The notes below the pieces were generated by a model. The model was not told where the DNA came from. It made no database searches and saw nothing but the letters and a program-made list of their open reading frames with translations. From assembly GCA_013298565.1 (NCBI GenBank), contig JAAFIC010000025.1, positions 1 to 38,586 of the forward strand: 38,586 nucleotides of DNA. The letters are read 5' to 3'. Shown piece after piece: positions 1 through 6,445 of this stretch (within the stretch, counting starts at the first letter, position 1; each line of letters begins with the position of its first letter). The position numbers and the translations under genes were made by a program. Origin of the DNA: Alphaproteobacteria bacterium. Lineage in GTDB: Bacteria > Pseudomonadota > Alphaproteobacteria > Elsterales > Elsteraceae.

Positions 1-1
1 G

Positions 2-478
2 GATGGCACACCGCTTCCGCTGATCGCCGTTCCGGTGTTCGGCTATAAAACTCATATCAGTATCGACCGGCGGTTCGGCTTCATCCGTGCCGCGGCTGTA
101 ACCTCAGCCGCCCACGCCGATGGCCGAATGCTGCCCCAGCTCATCGACCGCCAAAATACCAGCAGCGCCGTTTGGGCCGATACCGCCTATCGCTCCCAGA
201 GGAACGAAGCCTGGCTCGCCGACCGGATGCTGACCAGCCACATTCATCGCAAGAAGCCCAAAGGTAAGCCGATGCCCCGCGCAACCGCGAAGGCCAATGC
301 CGCCAAATCCGCCATCAGGGCCAAGGTCGAGCACGTCTTCGCTCATCAAAAAAACCGCTTCGGCCTGTTCATCCGCACCATCGGCCTGCTGCGGGCCGAG
401 GCCAAACTCACCCTCGCCAATCTCGCCTACAACTTCGACCGGCTCATTTTCCAGGAAAAACACGCCGCAGCACGATGA
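2..478 (+). CDS. IS5-family transposase, C-terminal part (cut by window edge)
   Basis: This is the C-terminal part of a DDE transposase of an IS5-type insertion sequence, which would cut and rejoin the ends of its own element. The reading frame is open from the first bases of the window, so the N-terminus lies to the left. The IS5/IS4-type signature R-(3)-E-(6)-K is visible in the stretch R-A-K-V-E-H-V-F-A-H-Q-K near residue 110 of the visible part, which supplies the catalytic Glu. An Asp in W-A-D-T-A-Y and one in I-S-I-D are candidates for the other acidic residues. The frame ends with TGA at 476-478. The right terminal inverted repeat should lie between 479 and 600, but it cannot be defined without the left end. 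A GTG at 35 could be read as a start but is internal. The gene sits inside a larger mobile element bounded at 4140. Whether this copy is intact is unknown. Confidence 0.85.
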   Translation, partial: DGTPLPLIAVPVFGYKTHISIDRRFGFIRAAAVTSAAHADGRMLPQLIDRQNTSSAVWADTAYRSQRNEAWLADRMLTSHIHRKKPKGKPMPRATAKANAAKSAIRAKVEHVFAHQKNRFGLFIRTIGLLRAEAKLTLANLAYNFDRLIFQEKHAAAR

Positions 479-600
479 ATCCGCCCGGAAAACCGGGAAA
501 CACTCAAAATCGGGGTGAAAAAGGCGAAAAATCACCCAAAAAACACGCCTAAACCAGCGATAACGCCCCAAAAGCCCGAATAGACGACAAAATCACACGG

Positions 601-969
601 TTATTGCGGGTGTCCAGGTTCTTTTTGGTCAAGAACCGGCAGATCGGCGAGGTCGGAAATGACGGCATCAGCCAATGCCTCCGGCGGCGATGCCTCGGTA
701 TAGAGGTCACGAACCGCCTGAGCCCGAAGAACCATAGCCTGCGGACTTGATGGCTTCAGGGCTGCGAGTTCCAGCGCAAGACGATTGCTTGCTTCCCAAA
801 ACGGCGTCGCTTTTTCCGCGCGCTTGTCTTCGTCCATCACATAGTTAACTGAATTTTTATCGAAGTAGCTGTCAGCTTCCTTCATCGCCATTCGGAGTTT
901 ATGGACCGCATCATGCATCTCAGATGTAGAAGCTCGGCGGGCGGCGGCGGTCGAGGTAGATTGTGACAT
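601..969 (-). CDS. Hypothetical protein, 122 aa
   Basis: I do not recognise this protein. The ATG at 969 is chosen because GAGGAG lies 7-8 bases upstream on the minus strand. A longer frame reaching 1032 would add about 21 residues that run through the promoter. The protein is soluble, rich in Ala, Ser and Asp/Glu and predicted mostly helical, with no signal peptide or membrane segment. The N-terminal 15 residues are a low-complexity Ser/Thr/Ala stretch. It diverges from the small ribbon-helix-helix gene at 1082, and the two share a 112-base control region. That arrangement suggests a regulated accessory pair on the mobile element. It could be an antitoxin-like or accessory protein, but no motif supports a specific role. 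Confidence 0.6.
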   Translation of the reverse strand: MSQSTSTAAARRASTSEMHDAVHKLRMAMKEADSYFDKNSVNYVMDEDKRAEKATPFWEASNRLALELAALKPSSPQAMVLRAQAVRDLYTEASPPEALADAVISDLADLPVLDQKEPGHPQ

Positions 970-1000
970 GAGATAACTCCTCAGGATTTTAAAATACATA

Positions 1001-1073
1001 TGTACGTAACAACCGTACACATGAGTTAGCATTATCGAAACGCCGATTGACCGTCAACCGTAAACTACGTACA
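1001..1073. promoter_or_regulatory. Operator-like TGTACG / CGTACA repeats
   Basis: TGTACGTA at 1001-1008 and its exact reverse complement TACGTACA at 1066-1073 flank the two divergent promoters. A third CGTACA lies at 1013-1018. Such spaced half-sites are typical of ribbon-helix-helix repressors that control their own promoter, and the 55-aa protein beside them is the obvious candidate ligand. The binding itself is inference. Confidence 0.45.
1029..1057 (-). promoter_or_regulatory. Sigma-70-type promoter of the 122-aa gene
   Basis: On the minus strand TTGACG (1057-1052) is followed after exactly 17 bases by TAATGC (1034-1029). This is a good -35/-10 pair with a start expected near 1022. It overlaps the oppositely oriented candidate promoter of the 55-aa gene, so the two probably compete or are controlled together. 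Confidence 0.55.
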
Positions 1074-1075
1074 AA
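1047..1075 (+). promoter_or_regulatory. Candidate promoter of the ribbon-helix-helix gene
   Basis: TTGACC (1047-1052) and TACAAA (1070-1075) are separated by 17 bases. Transcription would start close to 1082, which is the A of the ATG of the 55-aa gene. No Shine-Dalgarno sequence precedes that ATG, so a leaderless transcript is plausible. The -10 overlaps the last TACGTACA repeat. Confidence 0.45.
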
Positions 1076-1081
1076 AATGAT

Positions 1082-1249
1082 ATGCAGACAGAACGCTTTG
1101 AAATGAGAATCAGCCAGGCACTTTTGAGCAAGGTTGACCAGTGGAGACGGCAGGAAGATGATATTCCTGCACGAGCAGAAGCAGTGCGCCGCTTGATCGA
1201 ACGCGGGCTTGAAGCTGCCAAGCCGGACGCGCAGAAGCCGACGCTGTAA
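1082..1249 (+). CDS. Small ribbon-helix-helix (CopG/Arc-like) protein, 55 aa
   Basis: A 55-residue frame runs from ATG 1082 to TAA 1247-1249. An N-terminal strand (R-F-E-M-R-I-S-Q-A-L) is followed by a helix (L-L-S-K-V-D-Q-W-R-R-Q), a short turn with D-D-I-P, and a second helix (A-R-A-E-A-V-R-R-L-I-E-R-G-L-E-A). This is the ribbon-helix-helix pattern of CopG/Arc-type DNA-binding proteins, which bind as dimers through the strand. The length is normal for such a protein, and the tail after residue 45 is short and charged. The gene lies back to back with the 122-aa gene, and its promoter region carries CGTACA repeats, so it probably represses one or both. It could be the antitoxin of a small module, but no clear toxin partner is adjacent. 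Confidence 0.65.
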   Translation: MQTERFEMRISQALLSKVDQWRRQEDDIPARAEAVRRLIERGLEAAKPDAQKPTL

Positions 1250-1332
1250 TACTTCCTCTTGGTGAGTTCAGCATCACGGGATTTTGAGTACTTTCATGCG
1301 CTCCCAAGACACTAACAAATGAAGCGAACGAT

Positions 1333-2364
1333 ATGAGTGAAGATGAAAATGGGCCGGTGCACCTCGTTGAAGATGCCGAGACCGGAGATAAATTTCTCGT
1401 TTACGGCACTGAAAAAGGCCTACGCCTGGACATTCGCTATGAGGGCGAAACGCTGTGGATGACGCAGGCTCAGATTGGTCAGCTTTTCGGGCGTGATGTG
1501 TCAACGATATCCCGGCATATCGCTAACGTGTTCGAAGAGGGCGAACTAAGTGAATCCACTTCTTTGCAAAAAGTGCAAACAACGACCGGCCGCCCCGCCA
1601 CTCTCTATAACCTTGACATGGTTATCTCCGTTGGCTACCGGGTCTCATCGGCCCAAGCAACTATCTTTCGCCGGTGGGCGACCAGCGTCCTGGTCCAGTT
1701 TGCCAAAAAGGGGTTCGTCGTAGACGCCCCACGCCTTAAGCAACCAGAGAACGCTGACAGGATCAGTGAACTCCGCGAGATTATCCGTGATATCCGCTCC
1801 GACGAAGCAAATATCTACCGAGAGCTCCTTAGAATTTGTGCGATGTGCCAGGATTATGATGGCACAACAGAGTCAGCTCGAGAGTTTTATCAAAGAACGC
1901 AAGCTAAACTGGTTTATGCGGTAGCTTCGCATACCCCGTCCGAGATTAAAGCAACGCGAGCAGACCATACCGCAGAAAACATGGGATTACAGACATGGCA
2001 ACACGATAACATTAGGAAGACTGATGTAATTGTTTCAAAAAACTACTTAACAGAAATGGAAATCAAGGAACTAAATCGCCTAACAACAATCTTGCTTGAT
2101 ATATTTGAAGATCAACTAGATATCGGGCGGCTTGTTGTGATGCAGGACGCCCAAAATTTATTAGATCAACAGTTAAAACAGCTTGGTCGAGCCGTTTTAC
2201 GAGCGGGCGGACGTGTTAAAGCTTCTGACGCTAATCAATTTGCCGAAGAAGAATATGAAAAATTTAATCGCCAGAGAAAAATAGAACGTCAACAAAAGGC
2301 ATATGAAGGCATTAATGCTTTAGCTAAAGAGGCGAAAAATCTACCCAAAAGGCCTCGACGGTAG
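1333..2364 (+). CDS. RhuM-family protein (virulence RhuM / mobile-element accessory)
   Basis: The 343-residue protein matches the RhuM family, named after a Salmonella pathogenicity-island gene. The family is common on genomic islands and near restriction or toxin-type systems, and its biochemical role is not firmly established. The N-terminal part has the typical segment L-W-M-T-Q-A-Q-I-G-Q-L-F-G-R-D-V-S-T-I-S-R-H-I (about residues 41-63), a winged-helix-like DNA-binding segment. After it comes Y-N-L-D-M-V-I-S-V-G-Y-R-V (about 96-108), the conserved core. The second half is helical and highly charged, ending in a basic tail. Bases from about 1900 onward are clearly richer in A/T than the neighbouring genes, which fits recent transfer. 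No strong ribosome site precedes the ATG. No partner gene is obvious, and a role in defence or element maintenance is only inferred. Confidence 0.8.
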   Translation: MSEDENGPVHLVEDAETGDKFLVYGTEKGLRLDIRYEGETLWMTQAQIGQLFGRDVSTISRHIANVFEEGELSESTSLQKVQTTTGRPATLYNLDMVISVGYRVSSAQATIFRRWATSVLVQFAKKGFVVDAPRLKQPENADRISELREIIRDIRSDEANIYRELLRICAMCQDYDGTTESAREFYQRTQAKLVYAVASHTPSEIKATRADHTAENMGLQTWQHDNIRKTDVIVSKNYLTEMEIKELNRLTTILLDIFEDQLDIGRLVVMQDAQNLLDQQLKQLGRAVLRAGGRVKASDANQFAEEEYEKFNRQRKIERQQKAYEGINALAKEAKNLPKRPRR

Positions 2365-2541
2365 CAGAGTATAATTTATATCGGTTTTAATTCTGCTTTC
2401 CGAAGTGCTTTTTTTAGCAGCCGGGGACGTTTTCGCCTATCTGAATTACTCATCTAATTGAAATTATTACGACAAATCCATATCAATCATGCGTTTTGCC
2501 CTTCAAATCCGCCCCACAGCAAGGGCGGAAGCCCCCCGACT

Positions 2542-2648
2542 TGTAACACTTTGCAAAGCCTGTGTAACAGGCTGGTGTAACGCGGTCGGACAATAACCCA
2601 TTGATATAAAATAGATATTTCCCTTGTTACACTGTTACACCCGTTACA
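2542..2648. repeat. Symmetric cluster of TGTAAC / GTTACA repeats in a 309-base gene-free stretch
   Basis: The stretch 2365-2673 holds no convincing gene. It contains three TGTAAC copies (2542, 2563, 2576) followed, after an AT-rich centre (2590-2620), by three inverted copies GTTACA (2626, 2634, 2643). The three-plus-three arrangement around an AT-rich core resembles iterons or binding sites of an element-encoded replication or excision protein. No protein in view is known to bind it. A T-run at 2409-2415 may help end RhuM transcription. Confidence 0.5.
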
Positions 2649-2673
2649 CCATAAAAATACAGAGAGGTAAAAA

Positions 2674-3915
2674 TCAAAGGGCAATCATGAAGCCTCGAAT
2701 GCGGTCAGCTACCCGATCCGCCGCCGCAATCAGGGCGCTATCGAGCTTATGAATATAACGGCGCGTTACCCCGCCGCTGGTGTGGCCCAGCAAGGCGGCA
2801 ATCGTCGGTTCCGAATATTCCAGATCGGCAGCAACCGACGCAAAAGCGTGCCGCAGGCCATGGGGGGTAAAGCTCGGAAGATCGGCATTGCGAACGACTT
2901 CTGCCCACGGACGGGTAAGCCCATCGAACGCCCCACTCCCCCGAATGGCGGGTAGCACGAACGGGAAGCCGTCGCGCTTTTCAATCGAGGCCAAGATTTC
3001 CAGCGCGGGCAGCCCCAGCGGGCGGATTGATGCGCCTTCCTTCGAGTCGGAAAGCCGCAGGCAGTGCCCCTCAAGATCAACCTCGGACCATTTCAACTTC
3101 TGGATTTCCCCCCGGCGGCAACCGGTCAAGGCCAGCAACCAGAGGCAGGCCACGGCTTGCCAACTCGCCCCCGCCTCTTCAATCGCCATAAGGGCACGCC
3201 CGAAGCGGCCATACTCCGCCGCATCGAGCCGCACCAAGCGCCGCCCATCGGCAGGGCGCTTCACCCCATGCACGGGGTTCCGCTCAATGATGCCTTCCGA
3301 TAGCGCGAAGCTGAGAATACCGCCTAGCAGGCCGGTGGTGCGGGTGGCTGTACCCCGCCCGCCTTCGACAATGGCGACGCCCCGCAGCTTCTCCGTCTTA
3401 GCACGCCCAGCGGTTTCCCCCACGGCTACCGAACGCAGGAACCGGGTTACATCGGTCGCGGTCAGGTCTTTGACCTTCTTCTTCCCCAGCAGCGGGAGGA
3501 TATGCCGCTTAATCCGCCCCCGATCCGTCGCCAGCGTGGAAACCTTCTTAGGCCGTCCGCCCTTCCCCAGGATCAAGCCTTGCTCGCAGGCCGTCAGGTA
3601 GCGGTCGCACAGTTGTTCGACGGTTAGGGCGGCTTTGTCGGTCGCCTTCTCTTCCAGGGGATCACCCCCTAAGGCCGCTTCCCGCAGAACCTCAAATGCC
3701 CTGGTGCGCGCCTGGTCGCACGTCCAGGGCTGCAAATGCTTCCCGATGGTCAAGCGGCGGCGCTGTCCGGCGGTGGTGCGGTAAGCGATGACATAAATCT
3801 TCGCGCCCGCTGGCGTGATCTTCAGACCGAACCCGGTCAGTTCCGAACACCAGATGAAGGCGTCCCGATCCGGCTCCGGTGCAGCTTGGTCAACGATGCG
3901 TTTTGTTAACTTCAC
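2674..3915 (-). CDS. Phage-type tyrosine recombinase (integrase)
   Basis: Site-specific recombinase that inserts and excises the mobile element at a tRNA gene. I place the start at the GTG at 3915 because AAGGGG lies 9 bases upstream and the N-terminus then begins K-L-T-K-R-I-V-D, the usual opening of this family. The upstream extension to 3975 reads through the repeat region. The 413-residue protein has the N-terminal DUF4102-like arm-binding domain (about 1-85), a core-binding SAM-like domain (about 95-205) and a catalytic domain (about 230-400). The active-site set is complete: Arg267 (T-G-C-R-R-G-E), Lys292, His352, Arg355 (H-G-L-R-H), His378 (L-G-H) and Tyr387 (R-R-Y). The gene starts about 180 bases from the tRNA-Arg attachment site and points away from it into the element. 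It appears functional. Confidence 0.92.
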   Translation of the reverse strand: MKLTKRIVDQAAPEPDRDAFIWCSELTGFGLKITPAGAKIYVIAYRTTAGQRRRLTIGKHLQPWTCDQARTRAFEVLREAALGGDPLEEKATDKAALTVEQLCDRYLTACEQGLILGKGGRPKKVSTLATDRGRIKRHILPLLGKKKVKDLTATDVTRFLRSVAVGETAGRAKTEKLRGVAIVEGGRGTATRTTGLLGGILSFALSEGIIERNPVHGVKRPADGRRLVRLDAAEYGRFGRALMAIEEAGASWQAVACLWLLALTGCRRGEIQKLKWSEVDLEGHCLRLSDSKEGASIRPLGLPALEILASIEKRDGFPFVLPAIRGSGAFDGLTRPWAEVVRNADLPSFTPHGLRHAFASVAADLEYSEPTIAALLGHTSGGVTRRYIHKLDSALIAAADRVADRIRGFMIAL

Positions 3916-3934
3916 CCGATGCCCCTTCTCGCAA

Positions 3935-4063
3935 CAGTAACCGATCAGTAACCGCGCGATAGAAAACACGATCAATCGCGGGTAAACAAGGGCAAAGGTC
4001 AGAAAGCCTCAAGAACCTGATAAACCTACATCTTATCGAACCCGGTAAAACGTCAGTAACCGC
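3935..4063 (+). repeat. CAGTAACCG direct repeats between integrase and attachment site
   Basis: CAGTAACCG occurs at 3935-3943, 3946-3954 and 4054-4062. The last two extend to TCAGTAACCGC. The first two are spaced 11 bases apart, about one helical turn. Their position between the integrase start and the att core is where arm-type integrase sites are found. They may also control int expression. Confidence 0.5.
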
Positions 4064-4092
4064 AGGAATACCCCGTAAAACCCTATCGGAAC

Positions 4093-4140
4093 GCCCTCCG
4101 AAGGCAGAGGCCAGGGGTTCGAATCCCTTCGGGTGCGCCA
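4093..4140 (+). other. Attachment site: 3' half of tRNA-Arg(CCG)
   Basis: The segment folds as the second half of a tRNA. It has an anticodon stem-loop G-C-C / C-T-C-C-G-A-A / G-G-C with CCG at 4098-4100, a T-arm (4113-4129) with the TTCGAAT loop, an acceptor 3' strand CGGGTGC, G and an encoded CCA ending at 4140. The matching 5' acceptor GCACCCG and the D-arm are absent upstream, so this is not a working tRNA gene. With an integrase next to it, this is the expected duplicated 3' end left when an element integrates into tRNA-Arg(CCG). Everything to its left is then mobile DNA and everything to its right is old chromosome. Confidence 0.85.
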
Positions 4141-4173
4141 ATCTTTTCGGGAAATTACCGATACTAAAGAAGA

Positions 4174-4503
4174 TCAGCCGGTATGGAAAACCGGAACCAT
4201 CATCGCCCAATGCTCGCTGGGGGCGCGGCTGGGTAGGGGGGTTTGGCAGGGGCTACAGAAAGTCCACCACCGCTGGGTTTCGGGGTCGGCGGATAGGGCA
4301 GCCATATCGGCGTCGAAATTGGTGCCGTGATATTCCCAGTAGCCGAATAGCAGATTTTCTGGCTCCCGTAGGAATATTGTGTAGTTGCGGATATTAGAGC
4401 GTGCAATTCGCGCTAGCACCTGCGGCCAAACGGCAGCGTGCAGGTGGCGGTATTCTTCGATTTTATCGGGTTTAATCCCGATTACCATGCCCATGCGCTG
4501 CAT
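4174..4503 (-). CDS. rhaM: L-rhamnose mutarotase-family protein (probably L-fucose mutarotase here)
   Basis: A 109-residue enzyme of the L-rhamnose mutarotase (RhaM/RhaU) family, which interconverts alpha and beta anomers of 6-deoxy-hexoses in the cytoplasm. Family landmarks are M-V-I-G-I-K-P-D-K-I-E-E-Y at the N-terminus, H-A-A-V-W-P-Q-V (about 23-30), and F-G-Y-W-E-Y-H-G followed by the W-W pair near residue 80. The start at 4503 has GAGGGGA about 8 bases upstream. It overlaps the lactonase gene by 32 bases, which implies tight coupling. As the last gene of a fucose operon it most likely supplies the anomer used by the sugar dehydrogenase, although family members are named for rhamnose. Its stop lies only 33 bases from the mobile-element boundary. 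Confidence 0.85.
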   Translation of the reverse strand: MQRMGMVIGIKPDKIEEYRHLHAAVWPQVLARIARSNIRNYTIFLREPENLLFGYWEYHGTNFDADMAALSADPETQRWWTFCSPCQTPLPSRAPSEHWAMMVPVFHTG

Positions 4504-5329
4504 TCGGCTTCCCCTCAGCTATACGGTAGAAAGTGCGGGCGGTGTCACTGAACACGGCGGCCTGTGCCTCGGCGGGCACCAGCGCTTCGGCCATCGTCTG
4601 CCAGCCGCGATAATCGCCCGCAAGGTTTAGCACTGGCCAGTCGCTGCCCCAAATCAACCGATCCGGCCCGAACAGCTCGAACAGAGTTTCGGCATAGGGG
4701 CGAATATCCTCCAGCGCCACGCGCGATCCGGCTTCGGTGAGCAGACCCGAAAGCTTGCAAAACAGGTTCGGTAATGCTGCCAGCGCCGCCATATTCTCGC
4801 GCCAACCTTCCGTGCCGCCCTGGGCGATGTCTGGTTTTGCCCCATGATTGATGACAATAGGCAAGGCCGGAAAGCGCTGCGCGAACCGCAGTAAGGAGGG
4901 CAGATGCGGCGGCAGGGGGAGCGCATCAAAACACAGGCCCTGAGCCTGCATCGCCGCCACCGCCGGGTCGAGTGCCGAATCATCCAGCCAATTGATCGGC
5001 AGGCTTTGCAGCATTGGGCGCAAGCCCTTCAGTTTTTCATCGGCACTCAGAAGCCTAATTTGCTCGGGCGCGTCGGCGGCCTTGAGATCGACCCAACCCA
5101 CCACCCCGAAAATGAAGGAGTGGCGCGCGGCAAGACCAAGCATGAACTGGGTATCCGCACGAGAGGGCAGCGATTGCACGAGAATCGTTCCGTCAATCCC
5201 AGCGTCAGCGATCACGGGCGCAAAATCATCCGGCATAAAGTCCCGGTGGATCGCCGCCAATTCCGGCGGCGGCCACTCCCCAACGCGCGCTGCCAATGTC
5301 CAGAAATGCAAATGACCGTCTATCCGCAC
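4472..5329 (-). CDS. Amidohydrolase 2-family sugar lactonase (L-fucono-lactonase type)
   Basis: A TIM-barrel amidohydrolase of the COG3618 group, several members of which hydrolyse L-fucono-, L-rhamnono- or galactono-lactones. The 285-residue protein opens with D-G-H-L-H-F-W, giving the metal-binding His6-X-His8 pair. It has I-N-H-G in the middle and W-G-S-D-W-P near the C-terminus, the usual remaining metal-site His and catalytic Asp. The start is the GTG at 5329, just after the aldo/keto reductase stop at 5333, so translation is probably coupled. No strong ribosome site is visible. In this operon it would open the lactone made by the dehydrogenase to give L-fuconate, the substrate of the dehydratase at 13138. 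Substrate is inferred from neighbours. Confidence 0.85.
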   Translation of the reverse strand: MRIDGHLHFWTLAARVGEWPPPELAAIHRDFMPDDFAPVIADAGIDGTILVQSLPSRADTQFMLGLAARHSFIFGVVGWVDLKAADAPEQIRLLSADEKLKGLRPMLQSLPINWLDDSALDPAVAAMQAQGLCFDALPLPPHLPSLLRFAQRFPALPIVINHGAKPDIAQGGTEGWRENMAALAALPNLFCKLSGLLTEAGSRVALEDIRPYAETLFELFGPDRLIWGSDWPVLNLAGDYRGWQTMAEALVPAEAQAAVFSDTARTFYRIAEGKPNAAHGHGNRD

Positions 5330-5332
5330 GGC

Positions 5333-6358
5333 TTAACTGCCGACCGGAGTGGGCGCTGAGGTATCAATCAGCCCCCGTGCGGCAAGGGCCTGCCAGAAAG
5401 GGGCGGGAATCGGGCTGTTAAACCACGCGATATTGGCCTCAAGCTGCTCGCGTGTTCGCGCACCCGTTACCGTGCTGACCACCGCCGGATGGGCAAGCGG
5501 AAACTGAAGCGCGGCGGCGGGAAGCGCTACACCGAACTCTTGGCAGACTGCGGTGAGCGCCTCAACCCGTGCAATAATCGGCGGCGGCGCGGCGGCATAG
5601 TTGAATTTGCCGTTACCCACCAAAAGCCCGGAATTAAACACCCCCGCAGCGATGATGGCGTTACCCGCCTTTTGGCAGTTCTCCAGAAACGGCGACAGGC
5701 TCATCTGCTCTAGCAGTGTATAGCGCCCGGCCAGCATCGTACAATCCAGATCAATTTCCTGCATCGCATCGTGAACGACTTCCCACTCATTCACACCAAG
5801 GCCGATGGCGTTGACGATGCCCGCCCGACGCACCTCCTCCAGCGCGCGAAAGCCGCCGCCGTGCGTGAGTTGCTGCCAATGATAATCGTGCCTGTCGCCG
5901 TGGGTAACACGGCCAATATCGTGGATAAAGAGAATATTTATGCGGGCGATGCTGAGGCGCTGATACGAGTCCTCAATGGATCGCATCACAGCATCATAGG
6001 AATAATCATACACCTGATGAAACGGCAGCGCATCGGCCCAGCCATTAACATCGGCCCCCGGCGTGCGCTCGGCGTGAGCGTTAGGGCGAATGAGGCGGCC
6101 AACCTTCGTGCTCAGAACATACTCGCCCCGCGCCCGATCGCAGAGCGATGCACCCATTCGGTGTTCCGACCGGCCATAACCGTAATAGGGGGCAGTATCG
6201 AAATAGCGAATGCCGTGCTGCCAAGCACACGCGACTAAATCGTCCGACTCGGCGAGAGTGCTGGCGCGGTAGAGGCCACCGATCTGGGCGCCGCCCAGGC
6301 CGAAAACCGGGACCGACAGGCCCGTGCGCGGCAGCAAACGGCAATCAGTAAGAAGCAT
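5333..6358 (-). CDS. Aldo/keto reductase, probable L-fucose 1-dehydrogenase
   Basis: A 341-residue NAD(P)-dependent enzyme of the aldo/keto reductase superfamily, in the D-threo-aldose 1-dehydrogenase / pyridoxal 4-dehydrogenase branch, which oxidises the anomeric carbon of L-fucose-like sugars to a lactone. The catalytic tetrad is visible: Asp54 (F-D-T-A-P), Tyr59 (Y-Y-G-Y-G), Lys85 (S-T-K-V-G) and the His of F-I-H-D-I-G (about 145). The C-terminal S-T-V-T-G-A-R-T cofactor segment is also present. It sits between the lactonase and the binding-protein gene, and a terminator-like hairpin (6386-6423) lies in front. It is the only candidate here for the first oxidation step of L-fucose breakdown. 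Confidence 0.85.
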   Translation of the reverse strand: MLLTDCRLLPRTGLSVPVFGLGGAQIGGLYRASTLAESDDLVACAWQHGIRYFDTAPYYGYGRSEHRMGASLCDRARGEYVLSTKVGRLIRPNAHAERTPGADVNGWADALPFHQVYDYSYDAVMRSIEDSYQRLSIARINILFIHDIGRVTHGDRHDYHWQQLTHGGGFRALEEVRRAGIVNAIGLGVNEWEVVHDAMQEIDLDCTMLAGRYTLLEQMSLSPFLENCQKAGNAIIAAGVFNSGLLVGNGKFNYAAAPPPIIARVEALTAVCQEFGVALPAAALQFPLAHPAVVSTVTGARTREQLEANIAWFNSPIPAPFWQALAARGLIDTSAPTPVGS

Positions 6359-6385
6359 TTTGTCACCTTACAGACTGAGAAAAAG

Positions 6386-6423
6386 GGGCGTGCGTCAAAA
6401 TGGGGAGACGCGTACGCACGCCC
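6386..6423 (-). terminator. Stem-loop with T-run after the fucose-binding-protein gene
   Basis: GGGCGTGCGT (6386-6395) pairs perfectly with ACGCACGCCC (6414-6423). Read leftwards, the stem is followed by five T residues (6385-6381 region), a rho-independent terminator form. It lies 23 bases after the binding-protein stop and before the aldo/keto reductase gene. It probably ends most transcripts and lets a minority continue. Confidence 0.75.
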
Positions 6424-6445
6424 GAGGAGGAGGGGGAGGCTCGCT

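Noticed and set aside
601-1249. Toxin-antitoxin pair
   Set aside because: The genes are divergent and the 122-aa protein shows no toxin fold; a regulated pair is all that can be said.
2487-2684. 65-residue leftward frame after the integrase
   Set aside because: It covers the TGTAAC/GTTACA repeat cluster, has no ribosome site and shows no recognisable domain.
4060-4140. Complete tRNA-Arg gene
   Set aside because: Only the anticodon arm, T-arm and 3' acceptor are present; no GCACCCG 5' strand or D-arm exists upstream, so it is an att remnant.
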